A DNA stretch of 64,000 nucleotides from Candidatus Gastranaerophilales bacterium (GTDB lineage Bacteria; Cyanobacteriota; Vampirovibrionia; Gastranaerophilales; Gastranaerophilaceae), in contig CALUXW010000001.1 in the NCBI GenBank assembly GCA_944324865.1, positions 124,001 to 188,000 on the forward strand. The letters run 5' to 3'. Position numbers and translations under genes: made by a program. A model generated the notes under the pieces. That model was not told the DNA's origin. It saw only the letters and a list, made by a program, of their open reading frames with translations, and did no database searches. Of the stretch, positions 35,907 through 44,811 are shown one piece after another (the first letter of the stretch is position 1; every line of letters starts with the position of its first letter).

Positions 35907-37589
35907 TTACTGAACAATTCCACTGCTAAGATATTTGGAAATTTTACTGAAATCATAACTACCATCATTATTTTTTGAATTCAATAAAACTTTAATACAA
36001 AACAGTTCGGGGGTTTTTTTAAAGCAAACTTTTTTAATTATTCCCATTAATCTATCTTGATTGAAATTTTCAAATTCATCTCCAAGAAATGTTCTTATTG
36101 AATCTTGTAAGAGTTGTTTTTGGTTATAAATAAAATTATCACTAAGTATATCATTAAGCTCGTTTTTGCTTTTATCTATAAATAAAGAAGGGGTAAGTGA
36201 TTCCATTTGTTTATAAACGAAAAAAATCAATGAAGAATCTGCATCATTGTCGAGTTTTTTAATTAGTTTTGCTATCTTTTCACGTCTAGAGTTAACATAA
36301 CTGTTTATGCATTGCTCATATAGATTATCAAGTGCTGCATCGCGATTATGATGACCCAAGTCAGATGCTATGGCTGAATTGACTAGTTCAACTACAGATG
36401 CGATAGTATTTTTATCAGTTGCAGTATATATTGTAGAATGGGGTTTTAAATGTAGCGAATTTAGTTCATTCAGAAATGAAGCAACCACTTGGTTGTCTTT
36501 TACACAATCAAGCTCTGTATTTAAGTTAGCTCTTATATCATTAAAATACTTTACCGGATATGTCTTTTGATTATTACTCGGGTAAATATACCTTAGATAC
36601 TTTAATATGTTACGCAATACAACCGGATTTTCTGTGACAAACTTAGAAAATTTTGTTGATTCTCGTTTCGAATTACACCACACATGTGTAGCAAGATAAT
36701 TTGAAGGATTAGACTTTCCATTATCAGAATATGGCTTTACATGCTCAGCGCTTGATAAACAAGGTAATAAAAGTGTAGAGTAAAACAATATTGCTTCATC
36801 ATCAGCCATGGAAACAAATTGGTTATCGATTTTAGGATCTTTACGCAAAGCCTTAGAAATATATTTTACCAAATAAGCATCAGGGTCTGTTTTAGAAGAT
36901 GGCAATCGTGAAATAATTGATATTAAATTTGTTATTGAATCAATATTTTCTTTTTTTGAAAATTTGCCTACGATGTGCACTACATTGGATATTACACCTT
37001 TACGATATTCTACTTGAATTTTATTAATTAAAAAATTTGATAAATCTTCCATAGAAATATCAGGCTTAAGTATGACATCTTGCTCTTTTACTTTATTAAT
37101 ATAATCGGTAAGCTCTTGACAACCGATTTCAGATGCATATTCTAACACTTTATTATATATATCAAGCTGTTTGTGAATCATACGAGTTCTGGAAACAGTA
37201 TAAGCAATTGGTAAAATCTCTTTGCCATTCTTCTGAGGAAAAGACATTGCCAGCAATTCAAATGATTTAATAGCCTCTTTAGTATTTGAACTAAAAGCAG
37301 AAGGGTTTTGTGAGACAAATTTTTCTATCTCATTTACCAACTCAACTCCACGCAAAGTTGTAATTTTTTTTATATCTCCTCTTGTAAGCATTGGTTTGCC
37401 ACAATATGCACATGGCACACCTTTTATCTGTTTTAGTTTAAAATAATATCCAAAATTTATATCCAGTCCTGCATTATATTTATCATAATGGCAATTAGAG
37501 CCTACAATGGCATTTAAACTACTACAAGTGTTACTATAGGCACTATTGCCAACATAATAATTGTTCAAAATGACAGGCGATATCTTCAT
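35907..37589 (-). CDS. Unknown protein with split HNH-endonuclease-like motifs
   Basis: A 560-residue soluble protein starting MKISPVILNNYY, with INFG at about residues 46-49. A zinc-knuckle CAYCGKP occurs near residues 61-67. About 230 residues later comes SAEHVKPYSDNGKSNPSNYL followed by HVWCNSKRES, which reads like the second half of an HNH nuclease (EH..P.S..G..N.....CN.K). The long helical insert between the halves is not recognised, nor is the C-terminal 200 residues. DNA cleavage is therefore only a possibility. It ends 1 base after the convergent quinone reductase. Confidence 0.7.
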   Translation of the reverse strand: MKISPVILNNYYVGNSAYSNTCSSLNAIVGSNCHYDKYNAGLDINFGYYFKLKQIKGVPCAYCGKPMLTRGDIKKITTLRGVELVNEIEKFVSQNPSAFSSNTKEAIKSFELLAMSFPQKNGKEILPIAYTVSRTRMIHKQLDIYNKVLEYASEIGCQELTDYINKVKEQDVILKPDISMEDLSNFLINKIQVEYRKGVISNVVHIVGKFSKKENIDSITNLISIISRLPSSKTDPDAYLVKYISKALRKDPKIDNQFVSMADDEAILFYSTLLLPCLSSAEHVKPYSDNGKSNPSNYLATHVWCNSKRESTKFSKFVTENPVVLRNILKYLRYIYPSNNQKTYPVKYFNDIRANLNTELDCVKDNQVVASFLNELNSLHLKPHSTIYTATDKNTIASVVELVNSAIASDLGHHNRDAALDNLYEQCINSYVNSRREKIAKLIKKLDNDADSSLIFFVYKQMESLTPSLFIDKSKNELNDILSDNFIYNQKQLLQDSIRTFLGDEFENFNQDRLMGIIKKVCFKKTPELFCIKVLLNSKNNDGSYDFSKISKYLSSGIVQ

Positions 37590-37621
37590 ATCAATATAAA
37601 TCCTAAAGAAAAAGAAAATTG

Positions 37622-38617
37622 CTAATTGACATCTTGTAAAAAGTCTGAATTATTTATTCTTAATGCAAAATATGGCATAGATTTATCTTTCTCAACCATA
37701 AATAATACAAATGGTTTTGAAAAATCATACTTTATTCCTCTGCCCGGGATAGGCATCGACATTTCAACCGCCTCAATAGCTGCCTCATTTCTTAACTTTG
37801 CGCCCTTATTATCAAGATTAAATTCAATATCATCAATAGCTTTAGCAATTATAAATTTTGTACCACGAATTGTTCTATTATACAGTTTATTATATTCAAT
37901 TTGGCGATTTAAAGATATAAAAGGAACAATAAGCTCATCACTCTCGCCCAGACTTATATTGTTAACAGTTTTTTTTGTAAGTTGTGCGTATAAATCATAC
38001 ACATTTTGATTTGAATCTGTTCTATATAAAATGATTTTATCTTGATTTTTTGTTTCAATAGAAACTGCGTAGTCCCAGTCAAAAGCATAGAACAGTGGAC
38101 GCACTTGTTTTTTATATTTACGTGCATTATCAGGTGTAAAACCAAAATATTTAAATAATTGCTTAGAATTGTTGAAAGACATATTTTCAAGCACGTCAAA
38201 TTCATTAGCAAACTCAACATCTTTTTTAAATAATGCATACAAAAAATAATCATTCTTACCCTTTTGAGTCCAATCTATAGAATCTAATATTTTACTTGTC
38301 TCTCCGAATTTCTCAAATATTTCACGTTGAATTTTAGCTTTTAAAGAGTAAGAAATTGGTGCAGCAATTTTATAATACGAGCTATCACTGACATCATCAG
38401 CGCAAAATTCATTGGCATTTAAGACCCAGACAATAGCAGGATCTATACCAGCAAAATTAATCTTTTTTGGAGCCAACAAATCCTTAAAATCTTGCCAAAC
38501 AAGTTGAAAAGCAGGAGTAAAAATATCATGTCGTGTTGATAATCCATCTGCAAAAACTGGTAAAGTTATTGAAATTATAACTAAAAATATAGACAAAAAT
38601 AATTTAATACTTTTCAT
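37622..38617 (-). CDS. Secreted serpin-like protein
   Basis: A 331-residue protein with a clear signal peptide (1-23, ending LPVFA). The last 100 residues resemble the C-terminal end of serpins: an IEFNLDNKGAKLRNEAA hinge-like segment, a reactive-loop-like stretch (VEMSMPIPGRGIKYD), then FSKPFVLFMVEKDKSMPYFA in place of the serpin signature. The N-terminal 200 residues are not clearly serpin, and the protein is shorter than most serpins. If real, it would be an exported protease inhibitor. It may form a unit with the HNH-like gene 32 bases downstream. Confidence 0.65.
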   Translation of the reverse strand: MKSIKLFLSIFLVIISITLPVFADGLSTRHDIFTPAFQLVWQDFKDLLAPKKINFAGIDPAIVWVLNANEFCADDVSDSSYYKIAAPISYSLKAKIQREIFEKFGETSKILDSIDWTQKGKNDYFLYALFKKDVEFANEFDVLENMSFNNSKQLFKYFGFTPDNARKYKKQVRPLFYAFDWDYAVSIETKNQDKIILYRTDSNQNVYDLYAQLTKKTVNNISLGESDELIVPFISLNRQIEYNKLYNRTIRGTKFIIAKAIDDIEFNLDNKGAKLRNEAAIEAVEMSMPIPGRGIKYDFSKPFVLFMVEKDKSMPYFALRINNSDFLQDVN

Positions 38618-38767
38618 AATACCTCCAATATCAATTTCTACTAGAATTATATACTAATCTAAAATCAATTATTATTTATGAATTTTAAGAAATGTAAAAA
38701 TATAAAATTTCGACAACAAAAAAAATAATTACGTACGTTTTAAAAAAGCAATGAAAGAGAGGTAAAA

Positions 38768-39331
38768 ATGCGCATACAACCATCTACAAGTTTTAGTTAC
38801 AAAAATAATACATCATTTGGAATGGCAAAACTTACAACAAAAGGCCAAGAACTAGCAAAACAAGTCCTAAATGTTGATTTTATAGACTTTGCAAAACTCC
38901 AACAACCATACACAAAAAAGGGTATGTTGGAAGACCTTATAAGCAAAAGAGAACATGACCCGGACAAAATAAAAAAATTATTCAAATTTGCAACGACTGA
39001 ATTTGAAGATAAAAATGCGGAATTTATAAGGATGCAAATTTTACCCTTCAATACACGTAGAAAGATTAAACAATATCTTGCAAAAGACCATGCACAGTGT
39101 GCGGCAATGACAGGCTTCAATACAGATAAAAACCAATGTCTATGTCTCACAGAATTTGGTACTGCTATTGTCGAAAATTTACTTAATGTTTTTGATGTAA
39201 ATGTATCGAATAGATTGGTTTCTAAAAATGACGGGATTAAAATTCTCGACTTATTGAGAGACTACATTCCTGTAGATACGCTCCTTAAAAGAACGGGTAT
39301 ACTGACTGACAAAGCTTATACAAAAAGATAA
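38768..39331 (+). CDS. Unknown protein with N-terminal M-R-I...SFG motif
   Basis: No family recognised. 187 residues, basic, mostly helical, without signal peptide or membrane segment. It begins MRIQPSTSFSYKNNTSFG, a polar Ser/Asn/Thr-rich leader that ends in F-G at residues 17-18. Similar leaders occur in other unknown proteins of this window. The rest has a Cys-containing middle (QCAAMTGFNTDKNQCLCLTEFG). GAGAGG precedes the ATG. It is a single gene; a terminator at 39449 follows the 118-base AT-rich tail. Confidence 0.7.
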   Translation: MRIQPSTSFSYKNNTSFGMAKLTTKGQELAKQVLNVDFIDFAKLQQPYTKKGMLEDLISKREHDPDKIKKLFKFATTEFEDKNAEFIRMQILPFNTRRKIKQYLAKDHAQCAAMTGFNTDKNQCLCLTEFGTAIVENLLNVFDVNVSNRLVSKNDGIKILDLLRDYIPVDTLLKRTGILTDKAYTKR

Positions 39332-39448
39332 AATTGTTAATAATTGTTAATTTCAATTAAATACATATAAAGTTTTTTATATTACAACCGTACTAATTAT
39401 TATAGTTATTTAGTAGTGTTGGTAATAAATTAATTTTGTGCTTATTTG

Positions 39449-39480
39449 ACGCAAATCTTCCATTTGATTTGCGTTTATTT
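39449..39480 (+). terminator. Rho-independent terminator
   Basis: A 9-bp stem ACGCAAATC/GATTTGCGT with loop TTCCATTT, followed by TTATTTTT. It lies between the small unknown gene and the convergent response-regulator gene. Confidence 0.8.
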
Positions 39481-39517
39481 TTATCAATACGTATCGTATC
39501 GGTTGGTACTGATAATG

Positions 39518-40204
39518 CTATACTAGACCTTCTTTAATTGCTTTTACCGCAGCCTGAGTTCTATCATCAACCACTAGCTTCTGTATTATATTACAAACAT
39601 GTGCCTTTGAAGTATGTTCACTTATTTTTAGAATTTGTGCTATTTCGTAATTAGACTTGCCGTCAACCACAAGCTTTAGCACTTCATACTCTCTTTCTGT
39701 TAAATTTGCATGGGTTGCTTTAAAATTTGCTCTACTTTTAATTTTTGCAGGAATAATATTCCCATTTTGCTCTCTTAATATCGGAACAGCTTTTGGATCA
39801 ATCCACATAGCACCATCATTTACACTTCTTAATATCATTGTTAACATATCAGAACTTATATCCTTTAACACATATGCATTGACACCTGCTCTTAAGGACT
39901 CAATTAAAACATCTGGCGCAATATGTGAAGTAAGCATCATGACCTTAGTATTAGCATTGTTTGCAATAATCCTTTTTGCTACTTCAACTCCCGACATATC
40001 CTCTAGTCCAATATCTAATATAACAACGTCAGGATTATGAACTTTTACTTTTTCAATACCTTCTTTGCCTGTTTGTGCTTCAGTTATTACGCTTATGTCA
40101 TCTTGTTTTTCAAATAATGATTTTAAGCCTACACGCATTAGTTTATGATCTTCGATAATAATTACACGTATTTTTTTACTAAAATTTGACTCGTTTATTT
40201 GCAT
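39518..40204 (-). CDS. NarL/FixJ-type response regulator (orphan)
   Basis: A 228-residue regulator. The receiver domain (about 10-130) has acidic pocket IIEDH, phosphoacceptor Asp in VVILDIGLED, Thr in MMLTSH and Lys in YVLKD. The LuxR-type HTH (about 165-225) reads LTEREYEVLKLVVDGKSNYE, then IAQILKISEHTSKAHVCNI. The ATG at 40204 is used because AAAGGAG is well spaced from it, unlike the GTG at 40210. No histidine kinase gene is nearby. Family members act as DNA-binding outputs of two-component systems. Confidence 0.92.
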   Translation of the reverse strand: MQINESNFSKKIRVIIIEDHKLMRVGLKSLFEKQDDISVITEAQTGKEGIEKVKVHNPDVVILDIGLEDMSGVEVAKRIIANNANTKVMMLTSHIAPDVLIESLRAGVNAYVLKDISSDMLTMILRSVNDGAMWIDPKAVPILREQNGNIIPAKIKSRANFKATHANLTEREYEVLKLVVDGKSNYEIAQILKISEHTSKAHVCNIIQKLVVDDRTQAAVKAIKEGLV

Positions 40205-40378
40205 ACTCACTCCTTTATAAACATTTTAATTGAGTATAATAACTATTAAAAATTATTTCATTAACACATGTAATACCTGCTTACTAATTACTAAAAATTG
40301 AAAGATTATAATTCATAATATATTTTTGTACCAAGCAAACAAATAAGTTTGAGTCTTACATAATATATATTATAGCTA

Positions 40379-40395
40379 CCAATCGATATGATTGG
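40379..40395. other. Short inverted repeat in the divergent promoter region
   Basis: CCAATC and GATTGG flank GATAT in the 286-base gap between the response regulator and the FAD-dependent oxidoreductase gene. It could be a regulator site but has no second copy that I found. The rest of the gap is AT-rich and shows only the extended -10 element listed next. Confidence 0.35.
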
Positions 40396-40446
40396 ATATT
40401 GTCTTAAAATGCCTACAGTTACTAACTATGTATATTCGAGAAATCA

Positions 40447-40455
40447 TGTTATAAT
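40447..40455 (+). promoter_or_regulatory. Extended -10 promoter of the FAD oxidoreductase gene
   Basis: TGTTATAAT matches the extended -10 consensus TGnTATAAT exactly, 36 bases before the ATG. No good -35 box is present, as expected for this promoter type. Confidence 0.5.
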
Positions 40456-40490
40456 TAGCATGATTAATTACTTAAAAAAGAGTTGTAATT

Positions 40491-41750
40491 ATGTTATTAA
40501 ATTATGATGTTAGCATTATAGGTGGTGGAATTGCAGGAATTTCATGCGCGTACATTTGCTCAAAACTCGGACTAAAAACATTACTTGTTGAAAAAGAAAG
40601 CTACCTTGGTGGAGATATAACAGGTTCACTTGTTATACCTGTTATGAAAACAGAAACTAAAAATTTAAATACTTCTTTCTACAAAGATTTAATAGAGTTA
40701 GCAAATAAATATGGTGCACAAATTACTTATTCTGATTCGAACGATGGCTGGTTTAATCCTGTCATTTTAAAATTTGTATTTGAGGATATGTTAAAAAAAT
40801 TTAACTGTGACATACTGTTTGAATCAGAAGCTCAATTTATTGAGACTAAAGATAAATTAATAAAAAAAGCTCACATTATGTCAAAATTTTTATCATTACC
40901 AATCGTGTCGAAATACTTTGTTGATGCTACAGGCAATGCATCATTTTCAAAACTTGCAAAGTGCGAATTTTGGAATGACACATCGCAAAAACAGCCTCCA
41001 AGTCTTAGATTTTTAATAAGTGGTGTAGACTTAGCTAAACTTGCAAGTTTTTTAGAGAGAGTAGATAGCGATACAAATGTTACCACTACCTATCGTATCG
41101 ATAATATCGTTCATCTAAGTACTGCATTCACATGGGATAAAACAAAAAAATGGGCACTGGCACCGTATTTTGAGAAAGCATTAAAAGAAAATATTCTGCA
41201 AAATAGTGATTTATCTTATTTTCAACTGTTTAGTGTAGCTGCAATGCCTGACACTGTTGCACTTAATTGTCCAAGACTTAGGGATTTTGACTATAATGAT
41301 CCATTAGACTACTCAAATGCAATTATAGATGCACGTAAAGCTATTGTGAGACTGCACAAATTTCTTGTTAATTATATAGAAGGTTTTGAAAACTCATATA
41401 TATCTAATATAGCACCTAAAATAGGCGATAGAGAAACTCTAAGAGTTAAGTGTAAATACGATTATACAATTAATGACATAATTGAGAATACTGAATTTAA
41501 AAATCCAGCTTTGTATTCAAACTATCCTGTCGATATTCACTCAAACAAAAAAGATAAGTCAGTTTTATTTAAAGTTTGTTCTTACTGTTTACCTGTTGAA
41601 TCATTAATTGTTAAGAATTATGAAAATTTATTTGCAATTGGTAAAATAGCAGGTTGTGATTTTAAATCCCAAGCCGCACTCAGAGTACAGTCCAGCTGTA
41701 TGTCCATGGGCGAAGCTGTGGCAAATTATATTTATCTTAATGTTAATTAA
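40491..41750 (+). CDS. FAD-dependent oxidoreductase (FAD-dependent, PF12831-like)
   Basis: A 419-residue flavoprotein. The N-terminal dinucleotide fold shows VSIIGGGIAGISCAYICSKL (residues 7-26), followed by the acidic strand-end LLVEKESYLGGDITG. A late GKIAGCDFKSQAALRVQSSC block near residues 384-403 is the second FAD contact. This layout is that of uncharacterised FAD-dependent oxidoreductases related to succinate-dehydrogenase-like and thiazole-type proteins. There is no signal peptide. The substrate is unknown; it stands alone and divergent from the response regulator. Confidence 0.82.
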   Translation: MLLNYDVSIIGGGIAGISCAYICSKLGLKTLLVEKESYLGGDITGSLVIPVMKTETKNLNTSFYKDLIELANKYGAQITYSDSNDGWFNPVILKFVFEDMLKKFNCDILFESEAQFIETKDKLIKKAHIMSKFLSLPIVSKYFVDATGNASFSKLAKCEFWNDTSQKQPPSLRFLISGVDLAKLASFLERVDSDTNVTTTYRIDNIVHLSTAFTWDKTKKWALAPYFEKALKENILQNSDLSYFQLFSVAAMPDTVALNCPRLRDFDYNDPLDYSNAIIDARKAIVRLHKFLVNYIEGFENSYISNIAPKIGDRETLRVKCKYDYTINDIIENTEFKNPALYSNYPVDIHSNKKDKSVLFKVCSYCLPVESLIVKNYENLFAIGKIAGCDFKSQAALRVQSSCMSMGEAVANYIYLNVN

Positions 41751-41852
41751 TGTAAATATTTTTTTGATTTATCTAAACTATTTTAAATTGTTGTCGACAA
41801 ACCACATTGTAGGTGTATTCACATCGATAATGTTAGTAAAAATAGGAGATAA

Positions 41853-44654
41853 ATGATGGGACTATTTGATGGTATTAGTAGCTCACTTAAAAAAGTACAG
41901 CCTGCAGTCGATACAACAACAAACAAAACTCCAACAACATCGACCTCAAGTTCTGGCAGTTCAATTTTTCAAAACAGTAAGACTCAAATTGGTGATAAAC
42001 TCGAATTAAACACCAATACAGTCAAGGCAAATGACAGTGGAAACTATTATATTGAAGTGGATCAACAAAAAAATAGCACCTTACTTGATATTGTCGGTAA
42101 TGCCTACAATGGCTGGGAAGATTTAAATGACGATGAGAGAACCGCTTTGGTTGATATTGTTATGGATGCTAACCCGGAAATTTATGGTACATCAGTTAAT
42201 AATGTATCTGGTCAGTATGTAACCGACAGCGACAGAAATAGCACGGGTGCAAATGACGACTATAGAAGCAAAAGATTGAACACAATAATAAAAGAAGGCG
42301 ATAAAATAAATATCCCTACACTTGATCCTACAATCGACGAAGACAGTGTTAAGATATTAAATGCGGCTGAAACAAACAATGAAGGCGATGTAGAACATAT
42401 CCATGTAGGAACACTTATTGCTACTCCACATGACACACAAGAATTTGTTTATGAACCAGATGCTAAAGTTGCATTTTTGTCAGCTGAAGATGGAAGCGTA
42501 AATACACTGGCATCTGTTGTAGCAGCACATTTTGATACAGAAGCTGATCCACAGAAAGCCTACGCAATTGCACTCGATCAAGCTAAAGCAAACTCTGATT
42601 TAGTTCTAGAGAGAATTAATGAAAAAAATGGTACAAACTATGATGATGTTGCAACTATTCCGCAAGATGTATTGCTAAATACAAACATTTACAGTGAGAA
42701 AGAAAATGTACCAAATGAATTAGTGATGGTTGAATCAAGATACGAAGATTTTGCAAACAATTCAGACTTAACATCAGCAAGATATGTAGACAAAGAACTA
42801 TATACTGCAGAAATGTCAAATGTTACCATAGACCCCAATTACGAAGGTAAAAGCGGGGATGTCTCAGGTGACACTAAAATATATAAATCTGTTGAAGATG
42901 CAATATTAGACAACTATAAAACACAGGTAAGTAAAGAAAAAGTATTTGAACTTGGTGAACCAGAAACAACAACTACACTTAGCGATAATAATACACAAGA
43001 AGTCTATCATGACGGCACTGTTGTAATAAGAGACAGTCAAAGTGGCGAAATTATTTCTGCCGAAAAGCCGATACAAAAAAATACTGATGCATATGCAGTT
43101 ATAATGGATGGCTTAAAAGATAATGCAGCTAATTCTGCTATAGTATATGGTAAAAGCGGCCAAGATGCCCTAGATGCATTAAACAATATTTCTGAGGCAA
43201 CAACACTTAATTTACAACCGACGGAAATTCAAAGAATTGCTGTAGGATGTGATGAAGAAACCGCAAAATTGGCCTTTGCCGAAGGTTCAGATACTGTATT
43301 TTCATACTTACATTCATCAGTTGATGAAGTAGACATGAATGAACTTGATGAAAACGGCAATTATAAGTATACGTCAGTTATGGATTTAATGCAGTTTTAT
43401 GCAGACCCAAGCGACGAATCAGCGCAAAACGGCAAAACATTACTTGATAGATACAACGAAAATCCTGACGACCCCGAAACACAAGCATTAATAGGAGCAG
43501 CTGTACAAAATATAATCTCAAATAATGACTTTTTTAAAAATTCTACATTCGAAGTAAACGGCGAAGAAGTTGCTGGCAAAGATTTAACAGTACAACAAGC
43601 TCTTTATCTTGATTTAATAAATGATGAAGGAAAACCTGTAGTCAGCACACTAACCCTTGGTGATGCAGCATATAATATAACAAGTCCGCCTGAAGAGGCT
43701 GATAAAGACTACGGATGCTGTACTCCATCTGTCAGCGAACCTCAAATACCTGATGGCGACGGAGAATCGGAGCCTGTTATTGAACCTGACACAGATTCAG
43801 ATACAGATGTTGATGTGGATATTGACACAGATACAGACGTCGATACCGATACTGATGTGGATACAGATATTGATGTAGATACCGATGCTGATGTGGACAC
43901 AGATGTTGATGTTGATACAGACATAGACACTGATACTGATACAGATACTGATGTAGATACTGATACTGATACCGATGTAGATGTAGATACAGACACAGAT
44001 GTTGATACAGACATAGACACTGATACTGATACAGATACTGATGTAGATACTGATACTGATACCGATGTAGATGTAGATACAGACACAGATGTTGATACAG
44101 ACATAGACACTGATACTGATACAGATACTGATGTAGATACTGATACAGATATAGACACCGATACAGACGTTGATGTTGATACGGATGCCGACATAGATAC
44201 AGACACTGATACCGACGTAGATACAGACACAGATGTTGATGTTGATACAGATACAGACACAGACAACGGACCAACAACAGAACCTGGACCTCCAACATAT
44301 CCGTCACTTGACCCAGAGTTTCCAGAACTAGGAGATAATGATGACGATGTAGATGCAGACAATGATGCTGATGCTGATAGTGACATTGACAATGACAACG
44401 ACAATGTAACCAAACCAGGTGACTCCTCTGACTCAGAAAGCGACAGTGAATCAGAAGGTGACAAAACTCAAGATTCGACAAAACCATCAAATCCGAGCAC
44501 AGGTAGCGGTGACAACTCCGAAAACGACTCATCTTGTGCACCAACACCAGATGTAGATTCACCAACAGATGGCTTTGGTAACCAAACAATAAGACCAAAT
44601 AATTCATCGCTACTTAATTTAGACCTGGATGATATCGATGATATCTTTAACTAA
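41853..44654 (+). CDS. Large acidic Asp-Thr repeat protein, paralog 1
   Basis: A 933-residue, very acidic protein without signal peptide (start ATGATG after AGGAG; the second ATG at 41856 is equally possible). Residues about 50-150 look like a divergent LysM unit ([20 protein letters not shown]...[10 protein letters not shown]...[10 protein letters not shown]). Residues 182-630 share a core with the next gene ([59 protein letters not shown]). Residues 644-805 are Asp-Thr/Asp-Val/Asp-Ile dipeptide repeats, then a [16 protein letters not shown] spacer, a Ser/Asp/Glu tail and the terminal [10 protein letters not shown] infer a calcium-binding cell-surface or secreted protein. Confidence 0.85.
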   Translation: MMGLFDGISSSLKKVQPAVDTTTNKTPTTSTSSSGSSIFQNSKTQIGDKLELNTNTVKANDSGNYYIEVDQQKNSTLLDIVGNAYNGWEDLNDDERTALVDIVMDANPEIYGTSVNNVSGQYVTDSDRNSTGANDDYRSKRLNTIIKEGDKINIPTLDPTIDEDSVKILNAAETNNEGDVEHIHVGTLIATPHDTQEFVYEPDAKVAFLSAEDGSVNTLASVVAAHFDTEADPQKAYAIALDQAKANSDLVLERINEKNGTNYDDVATIPQDVLLNTNIYSEKENVPNELVMVESRYEDFANNSDLTSARYVDKELYTAEMSNVTIDPNYEGKSGDVSGDTKIYKSVEDAILDNYKTQVSKEKVFELGEPETTTTLSDNNTQEVYHDGTVVIRDSQSGEIISAEKPIQKNTDAYAVIMDGLKDNAANSAIVYGKSGQDALDALNNISEATTLNLQPTEIQRIAVGCDEETAKLAFAEGSDTVFSYLHSSVDEVDMNELDENGNYKYTSVMDLMQFYADPSDESAQNGKTLLDRYNENPDDPETQALIGAAVQNIISNNDFFKNSTFEVNGEEVAGKDLTVQQALYLDLINDEGKPVVSTLTLGDAAYNITSPPEEADKDYGCCTPSVSEPQIPDGDGESEPVIEPDTDSDTDVDVDIDTDTDVDTDTDVDTDIDVDTDADVDTDVDVDTDIDTDTDTDTDVDTDTDTDVDVDTDTDVDTDIDTDTDTDTDVDTDTDTDVDVDTDTDVDTDIDTDTDTDTDVDTDTDIDTDTDVDVDTDADIDTDTDTDVDTDTDVDVDTDTDTDNGPTTEPGPPTYPSLDPEFPELGDNDDDVDADNDADADSDIDNDNDNVTKPGDSSDSESDSESEGDKTQDSTKPSNPSTGSGDNSENDSSCAPTPDVDSPTDGFGNQTIRPNNSSLLNLDLDDIDDIFN
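43921..44145 (+). repeat. Exact 90-bp tandem repeats in the Asp-Thr tract, paralog 1
   Basis: Units 43921-44010 and 44011-44100 are identical, and a third copy continues from 44101 for about 45 bases before diverging. Third-position codon choices are the same in each copy, which points to recent duplication. Each unit codes for 30 residues of Asp-Thr/Val/Ile. Confidence 0.9.
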
Positions 44655-44666
44655 AGTCGCACATTA

Positions 44667-44709
44667 ATATTAATAAAGCGGTACTATAACAGTACCGCTT
44701 TATTAATAT
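44667..44709. terminator. Terminator hairpin after paralog 1
   Basis: A 19-bp perfect stem with core AAAGCGGTACT/AGTACCGCTTT, extended on both sides by A-T pairs, and loop ATAAC. The T-rich right arm can end transcription of the 41853-44654 gene. Confidence 0.85.
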
Positions 44710-44811
44710 GTAAATTTATGTAAATATTTTAAAAAATTTTGATATTTAGGCAAATTTTTTTTTCACGTGTTTTATAAAATTGTATATTTTTATAAAAATT
44801 CAGGAGATAAC

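Noticed and set aside
43784-44270. CRISPR-like or satellite DNA array
   Set aside because: No spacers; the repeats keep one reading frame and code for a steady dipeptide pattern.
43742-44607. Long open frames on the minus strand opposite the Asp-Thr repeats (Ser-Val/Thr repeats)
   Set aside because: They are produced by the 6-base periodicity of the repeat and have no ribosome site or unique sequence.
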